DNA from: Podaxis mareebaensis | Lineage: Eukaryota; Basidiomycota; Agaricomycetes; Agaricales; Agaricaceae | Length of the DNA: 64,000 bases | Direction: 5' to 3' | NCBI GenBank assembly: GCA_018524725.1 | Contig: JAEUWP010000087.1 | Coordinates: 1 to 64,000 of the forward strand | Shown: positions 34,771 to 45,522 of the stretch, one piece after another | Position numbering within the stretch: the first letter of the stretch is position 1 | Layout: the number at the start of each line of letters is the position of its first letter | Notes under the pieces: model-generated | Told to the model about the DNA's origin: nothing | What the model saw: the letters and a program-made list of their open reading frames with translations, nothing else | Databases searched by the model: none | Position numbers and translations under genes: made by a program

Positions 34771-36989
34771 ATGTCTTTGAGGTCGCAACTCGCGTCTCTT
34801 CTTAGTCTGACTGCCACTGCTCTTGCAGTAGTGCTGAGTCCAGTGACTACCCTCACAATCAGAAACAAGGATATTTCCCCTGATGGCTTCACTCGAGCGT
34901 ATGTCAGCCTCCTCATTCTGCACGACAGTCCTAAAGTCACTTGCAATCAGAGCTTCACTCATCAACGGCATTCATCCCGGGCCTGTGATCACAGCAAGAA
35001 AAGTCCAGTTTGGTCCATTCGAACTTCAGAGGGACGCTGAAGACATTTCAGGGTGACAGGCTGAAGATCAACGTTGTCAACCAGTTGTCGGACCCGAACC
35101 AGCTACGGGGGATGAGCATGGTAAGCACCTCTCACGTTTAAAATGTGGGACGTAACCTATCTGACACCCCACTAGCATTGGCATGGCATACTTCAAACGA
35201 GTACCAGTCATATGGACGGTGTCGTTGGTATCACCCAATGCCCTATCGCCCCCAATGACTCTTTCGAGTACGTCTTTGACGCAGACGTCCCCGGTACATA
35301 TTGGTATCATTCACATTTCGGTGTGTCATATTGTTCATCGAGCAAAGAGAAACTTAAGGCATTCCAGAGGTGCAGTATTGCGATGGGGTCAGAGGTGTAT
35401 TAATCGTCTACGATCGGACTGACCCTCATAAGCGTTTATATGATAGTGAGTGACATATACTCGAGGCACCTCAAGCTATTCTGACATTTGATCCCTTAGT
35501 TGACAACGGTAAGTTGATCAATGGTGAAAAGCACAAGTCTACAAGCACATATGCGTGTTCCAGAAAGCACCGTCATAACGTTGTCCGAATGGTGGGCACT
35601 GTTTTTGGTTCTTCGCTGGTGATTCTAACCAAGTATATGTAGGTACCACACACTTGCACCATCAATTCGTGGCGTTCCATCGGCAGACAGCACTCTGATC
35701 AACGGTAAAGGACGATATCCAGGGGGGCCTAATAGCGAATTGGCCGTCGTGAACGTCTCGAAAGGAAAGCGTTATCGCTTCCGTTTGGTCTCCATCTCCT
35801 GTGATCCCAACTTCACCTTCTCTATCGATGGACATGATCTCACGGTCATTGAGGTTGAGGGTACAAACGTCCAGCCATACACTGTGAGCACCATCCGAAT
35901 GTTAGCCGGTGAGTGTAGTCAAGTGACGCCGCGTAAAAGTTTTGTTGATGAATGGGGATAGGTCAACGTTACTCCATCGTCCTAAACGCCTATCAGCCTG
36001 TCGCCAATTACTGGATTCGCGCCTTACCCAATTCCGGTAGCCGAGGCCTCAACTCAACCTTCACAAATGGCGTCAACTCTGCCATCCTTAGATACAAGGG
36101 CGCGGCTATCGCAGATCCTACATCTACTCAACAAGCCACCCCAAAAAAACTCATCGAGACTAATTTGCGCCCCTTGTCCAATACTCTTCCTTCCGGAAAC
36201 CAAACTCCCGATGGCGCGGATTATACATTTAATCTTACTATGGGATTCAATGAAAAGGATTTCCTTTTCAACGTCAACGGTCTCGTTTTCACCCCTCCCA
36301 CTGTTCCCGTCTTGCTCCAGATCATGAGCGGTGTTCGTAATGCTCACGAGCTACTTCCTGATGGATGTGTCTTTGTCGTTGAGAGGAATAAGACCGTCCA
36401 GATTAACTTCCCCAGCGGCCTTATCGGTGGACCTCACCCATTCCACTTGCATGGTGTAAGTTGAGCCTTCTTTGTCACGACGGACGATCGTCTCATTCTC
36501 CATCTAGCATACATTCAGTGTCGTGAGGAGTGCTGACAGCGGCCGCTTCAACTTCCTGGATCCCATCCAGCGGGATGTTGTTAACGCCGGTGAAACCGAA
36601 GGTGACTACACTTCGATTCGATTCAGGACGGATAATCCTGGTCCATGGATCCTCCATTGGTACGTTTCAACTTCTCCCGTATTCTGATACACTTAGCTGA
36701 TCATATCAACCTAGCCACATTGATTTCCATCTTCACCAGTGAGTCCTTCGTTCGATCATTCGTTCGGGGTTAACCGCCTACGATCTACATAGGGGTCTCG
36801 CCTTAGTATTTGCCGAGGCTCCTGAAATGCCTTTGAACCCTGTCCCACCTAGTTTGTAACATTAAGTTCCCATCCGGCGGCACTTACTTATCCAGTAATA
36901 TAGCGAAATGGGACCAGCTCTGCCCTATTTGGGATGCCCTTCCCGACGATGTCAAGCAAGCCCAAGTTATCTCTAGTGCCTTCAATTAA
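34771..36989 (+). CDS. Laccase (Lac1)
   Basis: This is a secreted multicopper oxidase (AA1) that oxidises phenols and reduces oxygen to water. Thirteen exons give about 529 residues: 34771-34898, 34951-35002, 35052-35120, 35176-35320, 35368-35445, 35500-35508, 35564-35591, 35643-35908, 35962-36455, 36508-36659, 36715-36738, 36793-36851 and 36904-36989. Exon 6 is only nine bases. A signal peptide is seen ([13 protein letters not shown]). The four copper motifs are present: HWHG, HSHF, HPFHLHGH and [11 protein letters not shown]. The residue ten after the copper Cys is Leu (GLALVF), not Phe, which is usually linked to medium redox potential. It is convergent with Lac2. All residues needed for activity are present. 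Confidence 0.95.
35500..35508 (+). other. Nine-base micro-exon of Lac1
   Basis: An exon of nine bases, flanked by TTAG and GTAAG, codes for the Asp-Asn step between LYD and ESTVITL. The matching nine-base exon is seen in the other four laccase loci (Lac2 TTGATGATG, Lac4 TTGACGATG, Lac5 TCGATAATG). Confidence 0.7.
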
Positions 36990-37931
36990 AGTCGCTCCTA
37001 GAATCAAGTCCTCAGTATTCCCTCTCTAGCTGTACGTTTCTCTCTTTACGTTACTCTAACCAACCAGCTGTTGGCATATGAACCACCTCCTCTTACTGGA
37101 TTTCTTTTATCCTACGTATTGATGGTTACTCCTGCATGGTCTTGATCTATGGTAGCTTTACAGCAGGCTATTGTTGCATCCTTGCCTTTCAGTGTTTTCA
37201 TTGCCAACTCTCCGATCCGAACGTAAATTGATATATATGTGTAGGGAAAGCCCGATATCCAACGTTCAATTCCTGGGCCCTGAGAACAGGAAATTTTCCA
37301 CTATGTTAAGCACTTCAAGTGACCCAATAATCTCACGCAATTCTTGTGACACTGAGCGGTCCTTTGCTTCGAAATCACGAAAATAACCGAGGGACGGAGC
37401 GAAAAGTTATGATCACTGACATGTACATACTATATATCTTGTATTCAACCGTCCAAGCTGCTCCTTGCGAGGCATCGTTACGAACACTTGAGCTCGTTTC
37501 GCTCGGAATTTGGGATCACCATTACTTGAGCATGCAATAGAATAATCCACTTCTCGTTGATCTCTCTTCACTAGCCTCTTGAAGGGGTTAAATAAGGAAC
37601 AACAAAGATCAATCGCTAATCTACCCGAAAAAAACACTCATGCTAGATCCATCTTCACTCCATGTGTTCCCCACCCCAAAAAGCCCACCCATAAGTTAAT
37701 GGAGAACTCTTTCAAACTGTCATATTTGGTAGGATCTGGGTCGCCCTCACTGGGAGCTGAAACTCGATTGCATTACTGATTTTGTTCGGTTGATTCTATC
37801 TTCAGGCATCGAAGGCTATTCGAAATTTACACAATCGTGCGACTCTGAGCAAGGGATAAAGAAGTATTCATACACGACCAAACTAAATCTCAATCAAAGG
37901 AAAGATTGAGAAGATATACCTGACTGGCAGC
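36990..37931. other. Convergent 3' region between Lac1 and Lac2
   Basis: No gene is seen. From about 37265 the sequence begins to match the region starting at about 41393, the left end of the duplicated segment. Confidence 0.5.
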
Positions 37932-40176
37932 CTATGTCGATGAAGTCACGTTCTTGGCTGGAGCATCTCTGATATTATCCGGAAGAGAGTCCCAAGCGGG
38001 GCAAAGTGCGTCCCAAGAAACTAAAGAGCGATATGAGTAAGGATTTCGGGTACAGTAACTCCGGTCTCATACCAGGAGGATTGGGGTTGGCTGCCACTGT
38101 GTCGTTAGGGGCTTCAGCGAATACAAGTGCGAGACCCCTGGAAAGATGATCAGGCTCGTTTGACAATTATGACCAACGTGAGTGGGCATACTCATGGAGA
38201 TGAAAGTCGATGTGGCTTAGACGCACATACGGCCCATCAGTTATGTTGAAACTAAGCATGAGCGGGAGGGTATAAGTACATACCAGTGAAGGATCCACGG
38301 CCCGGGATTATCGGTCGTGAAACGAATGGAAACAAAGTCACCTTCGGTATCACCAGCATTAACAACATCTCTCTTGACGGGATCATTAAAGTTGAATTGG
38401 CCGCTATCGGCACTTCTCACGACGCTGAAGGTGTGCTGTACATGTTGTTTTTTTGGGGTTAAGAAATGTATTTGTGGCCATAAGGTATTATTGACTCACG
38501 CCATGTAAATGAAACGGGTGAGGGCCTCCAATCAGGCCACTGGGAAAATTCACCTGCACGGTCTTGTTTCTTTCCAGTGTATAGACCGCTCCCTTCGGGA
38601 GGAGATCTTGGGCAGAATGAACTCCGCTGAAGATTTGCAGCAGGACAGGAACGGGAGGCGGCACGAAAGACACGTTATTGATGCTGAACTGAAACGTTTC
38701 CTCGTCAAACCCAAAAGTCAGATTGAAGATATAATCAGCGCCATCAGGTACTGGCTTCCCTGGCACAAAGGTGTCCGTGGATGGGTGCAAATCAGTCTCG
38801 ACAAGTGGTACCTGAGTTGTCTGCTGAGTGGTAGTTGGATCGGCAATTGGTGCACCACTATATCTGAGAATTGCGCAATTGACGCCGTTTTCAAATGTTG
38901 AATCGATGTTTCGGTTGCCTGAATTGGGGAGGGCACGGATCCAGTAATTACTGACAGGCTGGTTGGCATTCATAACAACGGAATAACGTTGACCTATCTC
39001 CACTCATTAATGAGCTGATTCAAGAACCTCGTGTGGCGCTCCACCTACCAGCAAAAATTTGGATACTATTCACAACAACCGGCTTGACCGCTACTCCCTC
39101 GACCTCAATGACTGCCAAGTCGTGGCCATCAATGGAGAAGATGAAATTGGGGTCGCAAGAGACGGACACTAAACGGAAACGGTAGCGCTTCCCCAGTTGG
39201 ACGGACACAGCGGCCAACGGGACATTTACTCCCCCAGGGTATCGTCCTCTGCCATTGATCAGCGTACTGTCCGCCGAAGGTATGCCGGAGATAGAAGGTG
39301 CTGGAACGTTATACCTATGGGCAGAGTTATATTAAGAATCCCGGTTCAAGCGACTGAGCCGTACCACTCAGATAACGTGATGATTGTGTTAACTGGGGAA
39401 ATGCTTGAGTAATTTGAAATTCTGTCATAACTAATGCTCACCATCATCAACTACAACCAAACAGGTCAGAGGGCAGACAATTAGGCTGTCATTGTCGCTC
39501 ACCATCATATAGAGACCGGAGAGGGTCGGCAGGATCATAGATGATCAGTGCACCCCGGACGCCATCACAATATTGAACACCTAAGTCATGATCAGGCATC
39601 CTCCCCTTCGTATAAGAGCATTCCACACACCAAAATGCGAATGATACCACCACGTCCCAGGTGTATCTGCATTGAAGCGGTAAGTAAAAGATGACCCAGG
39701 GCCAATCGGGCATTGATTAACCCCGACAGCACCATCCATGAAGTTAGTGCCCTTTTGGAGTAAACCATGCCAATGCTAACTTCCTTATGAGTACATAGAG
39801 GTCATTCTAACATGAAAACATGCACAATACTCGTTCCTAGAATTTGGGTATCATCCATAAGACGATTATTAACGATCACCACGAGTTGATTGCCCTGAGC
39901 ATTGAGAAGCTTTAGCATAGGCCAAGATCAGGGTACTTCAAGTACTTGCCTTTATGGCTAGAAGCGGAGGCCCAGGAAGTTCACCATTGACGAGGGAGGC
40001 ACTGTTTTCAGAGGGCATCAGCGCCATCTATAGAGCATCTGAATGACTTACTCGCGACTAAATCCGTCTGGGGCAATCCTCGCATTTATTACATCCCATG
40101 TAACTGTCTTGACAGCTGCTAGGCATGTTGCCCACATTAAGATCAGCAAATATAGGATCTTCAGTAATGTGAACAT
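37932..40176 (-). CDS. Laccase (Lac2)
   Basis: This is a secreted multicopper oxidase on the minus strand. The ATG at 40176 gives a signal peptide ([17 protein letters not shown]). Spliced exons supply the four copper motifs: HWHG (near 39770), HSHF (near 39640), HPFHLHG (near 38510) and the [15 protein letters not shown] block (near 38200-38120). A core exon of about 500 bases reads [23 protein letters not shown]. The last exon ends in [10 protein letters not shown] and a TAG at 37932-37934. The first intron uses a GC donor (AAG|GCAAGT, donor at 39948-39949) in place of GT. A nine-base micro-exon is conserved. The axial position after the Cys is Leu. No stop or frameshift was seen, so the gene looks intact. 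Lac3 is its closest relative. Confidence 0.93.
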
Positions 40177-40283
40177 TTGATTTGAACAGTCACAGGAAAG
40201 TGTTAGCAGTTATCACCCAGATGGTGAGAATAGAGACGCTGAGAGACTGAAGACTGAAGCATGGTTTCAGTTACTGTACCCAA

Positions 40284-40290
40284 CTTTATA
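40284..40290 (-). promoter_or_regulatory. TATA box of Lac2
   Basis: TATAAAG on the minus strand, 108-114 bases before the ATG at 40176. Confidence 0.5.
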
Positions 40291-41322
40291 GGAACTGAGG
40301 TGAGCACAATGCTGACCAAAAACCGATCCTCGGGCCCTGGAGGGTATGTACAGACTATGGTGTGCATTTAGCCGGCATGTAATGATGCTTTCACGTCGGC
40401 GAGGAGTGAAAAGATATGGCATTTTACTCATGCAAAGAAAGCTTTGTCTGATGTCTGATTGACAGTGCATTGTCCTTAGCATGTGCCTCTCATAAATAGA
40501 TGAACTGGCCCTTGTTAAAGGCACGTTTAGTTCAGAATAGGGGGTATTGTCCCATGGGGGCTCACCATAGCACCTTCTGGAGCCCACGCACTTCACTTGC
40601 TGCCTAGGAAGAACCTTTGCCGTTGCACAAATATGCTCGTGATCAATCAATCAGTCAGGATGCACCATAACTCCGGGCACAGGAGAAAATGATATGTACA
40701 AGAGCACGAGGATGGTTTTTTCCTAGCTTTCAGAAACATTTTCAGGTAGGATGTTAAAGAGTATACGAGTGGGGGAAAGTGCAACGCATGCTTTTGAGGA
40801 TGTACTTTAATGGAATCATCTTCTGGGTGGCAGTGTCATTGATAGCACCCACATTACCTACCACTTTTACCTTTGAATTAGCTCGAAGATTTAGTTGTTG
40901 CCAAATGTACACCCGATGGAGGGATTTGTTGGACTCATGAGCAACTGAATGCCTATGCTCACGTCTGACCACATATTACTTAGTAGTAGATATATGTGGG
41001 TTTCCAACAACCGAGTATGTTCATGTGATTACACAGATCAAGGGTTGGTCTGCATTTCATCCCTACATAAGGGACTCAGCCATGCATAAAGTAATTTCTG
41101 CTTCTAAAGGAAAAACTCTAACAAGGAGGGATCCGGATGTATACCAGAATCAAAAAGAGAAGTTCGGAAGCAAAAGGACTCAAACAAGCACAGGAAATAT
41201 GACCGCTGATAACGGGATGGTGCCTGTTGTTTGCTCTAACAGTCAGTAAGCACTACCGCTTTCCCACACCCACCCCTGAATGGCCTATATGAGTGCAATA
41301 ACCTGGGTACCCCATGTTCATG

Positions 41323-41392
41323 CTGTTAGGGAATGCTTTAATAATGAAACAGAAAGGGCTCACCAGCAAAGAATCCAGGGACTGAGGTTATC
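41323..41392. repeat. Fragment matching the 3' part of Lac4
   Basis: About 70 bases here match 45813-45885 (shared AATGAAACAGAAAGG, CTCACCA, AAGAATCCAGGGAC and GGTTATTA). That part of Lac4 covers an intron and the start of the exon for the NPGPWIL block. The fragment ends where copy B of the duplicated segment begins. Confidence 0.7.
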
Positions 41393-42040
41393 ACCAATTC
41401 CTGGGTCCTGCATTAGAACAGGAAATTCTCAACTATGTTAAGTACTTCAAGCAACCCATTTATTTTTTTTTAATTCTTGTGGCACTGAGCAGTAGCCACG
41501 AAAATAAACAGAGAGATGAGGCAAAAAGTTTTGATTATGTAACACACATGTACATATATCCTGTATTTAACCATCCAAGCTCCTTGCAAGCATCATTACA
41601 AGCACTCAAGCACACTTTGCTTTGGAACTTGGGGTCACCATCACTTGAGCATGCAGGAGAATAATCCAGTTCTTGTTGATCTCTGATAGCTAGCTTCTTG
41701 AAGATATTAAATAAGGAAGGACAGATAAATGGCTAATCTGTTAGAAAAGACACTCACACTTGTCTGTCTTCTATCTCTCATGTGTTGACTACTCTGAAAC
41801 ACTGCCCAAAGATAAATAGAGGACACTTTCAACCTGTCATCTTTGGTAGTGTCTCACTGGAAACAGAAGCCCAATTGCATTATTGATTTTGTTTAGCTGA
41901 TTCTATCTTCAGTTATCACAGGCTATTTGAAATTCATGTGATTGTGCAACTCTGGGTGAAAGGCAAAGAAGTATTTATACATGAAAAAAATCAGGATCCT
42001 AACCAATGGAAAGATTGAGAACATATACCTGACTGACAGC

Positions 42041-44284
42041 CTATGTTGATGAAGTCATGTTTGTGGCTGGGACATTGCTGATGTCACCTGGAGGGGAGTC
42101 CCAGTCTGGGCAAAGTTCAAACCAAGAAACTAGAGAGCTATATGAGCAAGGGTTGTAGCTGCAGTGGTTTTGTTCTCATACCAGGAGGATTGGGGTTGGC
42201 TGCTGCTGTATCATTTGGGGCTTCAGCAAACACAAGTGCTAGACCCCTGGAAATATGATATGGTCAGGCTTGCTTGATGGTCAGTGATGGTGTGAATGGA
42301 CCCACACATTGAGGTGAAAGTCAATGTGACTTAAATGCAATGACCCGTCAATTAAGCTGCAACTAAACATGAATGGGAAGGTGCAAGTACGTACCAATGG
42401 AGAATCCATGGCCTAGGATTATCAGTTGTGAAACAGATGGAGACAAAGTCACCTTGAGTGCCACCAACATTAACAACATCCCTCTTGACAGGATCATTGA
42501 AATTGAAATTGCTGCTATCAGCACTTCTCACAACACTGAAGGTGTGCTGTAATTTTTTTTTTTCAGTTAAGAGATGTATTTGTGGCTATAAAATATTTTG
42601 ACTCACTCCATGTAAATGGAATGGGTGAGGACCTCTGATCAGACCACTGGGAATATTCACCTGCACTGTCTTGTTTCTTTCCAGAGTATAGACTGCTCCC
42701 TTGGGGAGGAGATCTTGGGCAGTATGAGCACCACTGAGGATTTGCAGCAGGACAGGAATGGGAGGTGGCACATAAGACACATTATTAATGGTGAACCAAG
42801 ATGATGTTTCATTAAACCCCAAGGTCAGATTGAAGATGCAATCAGCACCATCAGGTTGTTGTGTCCCTGGCAAAAAGGTATCCATGGATGGATGCAAATC
42901 AGTCTCGATGAGGGGGATTTGAGTTATCTGTTGAGTGGTAGTTGGATTGGAATTTGGTGCACCACTATATCTGAGAATTGCAGAATTGACACCATTTTCA
43001 AATGTTGAATTGATGTTTCGGTTGCCTGAATTTGGAAGAGCACAGATCCAGTAATTACTGACAGGCTGGTTGGCAGCCAAGACAATGGAATAGCATTGAC
43101 CTATTTCAATTCATTGCTGAGTTAATTGAGGTAGCTCATATGGGTCTCACCCACCAGCAAAAATTTGGATACTATTCACAACAACTGGCCTGACTGCTAC
43201 TCCCTCAACCTCAATGACCTTCAACTCATGGCTGTCAATGGAGAAGGTGTAATTGGGATCACAGGAGATGGACACTAAACAGAAACAGTAGTACATCCCA
43301 TGTATGACACACACAACAGCCAGTGGTACACTTACTCCCCCCAGGTATCACCCAGCACCATTAATCAGCATACTATCTGCTGAAGGTATTCCAGTGATGG
43401 AGGGTGCAGGGACATTATACCTATATGGCAGTGTTAGACTAAGAATCTCTGTTCAGGCGACTGGACATACCAGTCAGATAATGTGATGATTGTGTTAACT
43501 GTGGAAATGCTTGAGTGACTTGAAATTCTATCATAACTAATGCTCACTATCATCAACTACAACCAAACAGGTCAGAGGGCAGGTAGTTAAGCTGTCGTTG
43601 TCACTCACCATCATATAGAGGCATGAGAGGGTCCCCGGGATCATAAATAATCAAAGCACCTCGGACACCATCACAGTATTGTACACCTTAATTCATAATC
43701 AGGTATACCTCTTTTTGTAAATGGCACCCCACCCACCAAAATGTGAATGATACCACCATATCCCAGGTGTATCTGCATTGAAGACATATGTGAAAGAATT
43801 CCCAGAGGCAATTGGGCATTGATTAACCCCAACGACACCATCCATGAAATTGGTCCCCTTTTGAAGTAAACCATGCCAATGCTAGCATCTATGTGAGTAA
43901 ATGCAGACTGCTCGGGGAAGGTATGTACAATACTTGTTCCTAAAACTTGCGTTGCGTTGTTAAGAAGATTATTAACTGTCACGTTAAGTCGATCTCCCTG
44001 AGCATGAATCAGTTCCATCGAAGGATATAGAACAGTGGGGACACTTGAATTACTTGCCTTCACAGCTGTAAGCGGAGGCCCAGGATGGATACTGTTGACA
44101 AGCGAGGCACTATTTTCAGAGGACATGAGGACTTGCTAGAGAAAATATGAACAACTTACCTGCGATTAAATCCATCTGGAGCAATTGGCGTATTTGTTAT
44201 GTTCCAAATAACCAATTTGGTAGCTGCTAAGCATGCTGCCGGCATCAAAATCAGAAAACGTAGGACCTTCAATAACGGGAGCAT
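42041..44284 (-). pseudogene. Laccase (Lac3), disrupted by a CpG-type stop mutation
   Basis: Homologous to Lac2 over its whole length, with the same exon plan, the same GC donor in the first intron (donor at 44056-44057) and the same flanks. The ATG at 44284 still gives a signal peptide (LLKVLRFLILMPAACLA). HWHG, HSHF, HPFHLHG and CHIDFHL motifs remain. However, the Arg of the segment read as NGRGRYPGG in Lac2 has become TGA (43348-43350), a CGA-to-TGA change. Other CpG-linked changes are Arg to Cys in GQRYS (near 43100) and in WIRALP (near 43045). Unless splicing avoids the stop, only a truncated protein lacking the third and fourth copper motifs could be made. TAG equivalent to the Lac2 end is at 42041-42043. 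Confidence 0.8.
43348..43350 (-). other. Premature TGA codon in Lac3
   Basis: On the minus strand the codons read AAT GGT GCT GGG TGA, where Lac2 reads AAT GGC AGA GGA CGA. The stop comes from C to T in a CpG. Confidence 0.8.
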
Positions 44285-44385
44285 TTAACGAGTTGAGAAG
44301 TTCCAAAAGATGTTAGGCAATTATCACTCGGGAGAGAACAGGGAAGGATTGAGAGACTGAAGTGCCTTGAGCTACTGCGCCCAAA

Positions 44386-44391
44386 TTTATA
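44386..44391 (-). promoter_or_regulatory. TATA-like element of Lac3
   Basis: TATAAA on the minus strand, about 102-107 bases before the ATG at 44284, matching the place of the Lac2 element. Confidence 0.45.
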
Positions 44392-45522
44392 GCAATTGGG
44401 ATGTGCACAACCCTGACCAAAACCGATGCTTCAGGCACTGGAGGGTTCATGTGGACCGTTGTAAGTGTTTAACCAGTATGTAATGATGCTTTCACGTCGG
44501 CGAAGTGTGAGAGGACAGAGTTCTTTTACCCATGCGAAGGGAGACTTTGTCTGATGCTTGGTCGACGGTGGGTTGCCCTTGCGCTGGTCCTCAGAAATAG
44601 ACCAACTTGTCCTTGTCGGAGGAATGTCTGGCTTGGAGTAGGAGGCAGTATCCTACGAGGGATCACCATAACACCTTCTAGAGCCCACACATTGGCACAT
44701 GTTCCACTCGATGTCTAGAAAGAATCTTTACCATTGCACATACATGTTCTTGATCAATGAATTACTCAGGATGTACCATAAGACCAGGCACAGGAAAAGA
44801 TGATTCATACGGAACGCGATGATGATCTTTTCTCAAGCATTCAGAAAATTTCAAGTGGGATGTCAAAAGCACACAAGTAAGGCTCCGTGAAAACATGTTT
44901 TTGAGGTTGTGTTTTAATTCTTCTTATTGTGTCGTTCTTTGGGTGGCGGTGACTTGTACCGTCATGGTACCTACACTCCTTACTACTTCTACTTCTCCTC
45001 TGAATCAACTCGTTCGAAGAATGACCATTGTCAATTATTCATTTTTCAAGTAATGTGCAAAGCATCGAGGGATCTGTGAAATTGACGAGCATTGGATGTT
45101 CATGTTCACGTGGTGATAAGGAGATCGGCGGTTATGTTTTCTGCTCCTGCATAAGGGGCTCAGAGACATTTTCTGCTTCCAAGAGGAAACTTCTAATATG
45201 GAAGGTGTCCCAACTATTTTGACCATAAGGTCGCCAGTCGACAGGATAAGGCAGGCTCACCGGAATCGTGGGCAGGTTAATGACTCCAGACAGGGGTTGG
45301 AAGCTTTTTCAGCTTCAGCGCATATTCTCACCGTGCGAAACATACGGCATACGGCATACAACGTAAATTGCAACTCTCATTGTGTCCATCAAGTATATCA
45401 TTCAACTTTAAATATAATAACATAATTCAAATGAATACCACGGGTATTACTTATGAAAGATCGAAACGACCATCTTATGGCCAGCGATAAATGTCCAGAA
45501 GCATTCAAGATTATAATGGGCA

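Larger units (their letters stand above)
37265..41130. repeat. Duplicated segment, copy A (contains Lac2)
   Basis: This segment matches 41393-45205 in the same orientation, including both gene flanks. The left flanks share AATTCCTGGG, ACTATGTTAAG and ACTTCAAG; the right flanks share AATGATGCTTTCACGTCGGC and related stretches. Ends were judged by eye and are approximate. Copy A keeps a normal number of CpG over the gene. Confidence 0.8.
41000..43560. other. CpG-depleted block
   Basis: By eye the stretch 42001-43560 has fewer than ten CpG, against roughly 75 in the matching part of copy A (37.93-39.48 kb). At aligned places CpG in copy A appears as TpG or CpA here, for example TCGATG to TTGATG, CACGTT to CATGTT and TCTCACGACGCTG to TCTCACAACACTG. 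Right of about 43.9 kb CpG frequency is normal again. Confidence 0.8.
41393..45205. repeat. Duplicated segment, copy B (contains Lac3)
   Basis: Direct second copy of 37265-41130, diverged mostly by transitions at CpG in its left two thirds. The right flank (44.3-45.2 kb) keeps CpG that copy A has partly lost there. Confidence 0.8.
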
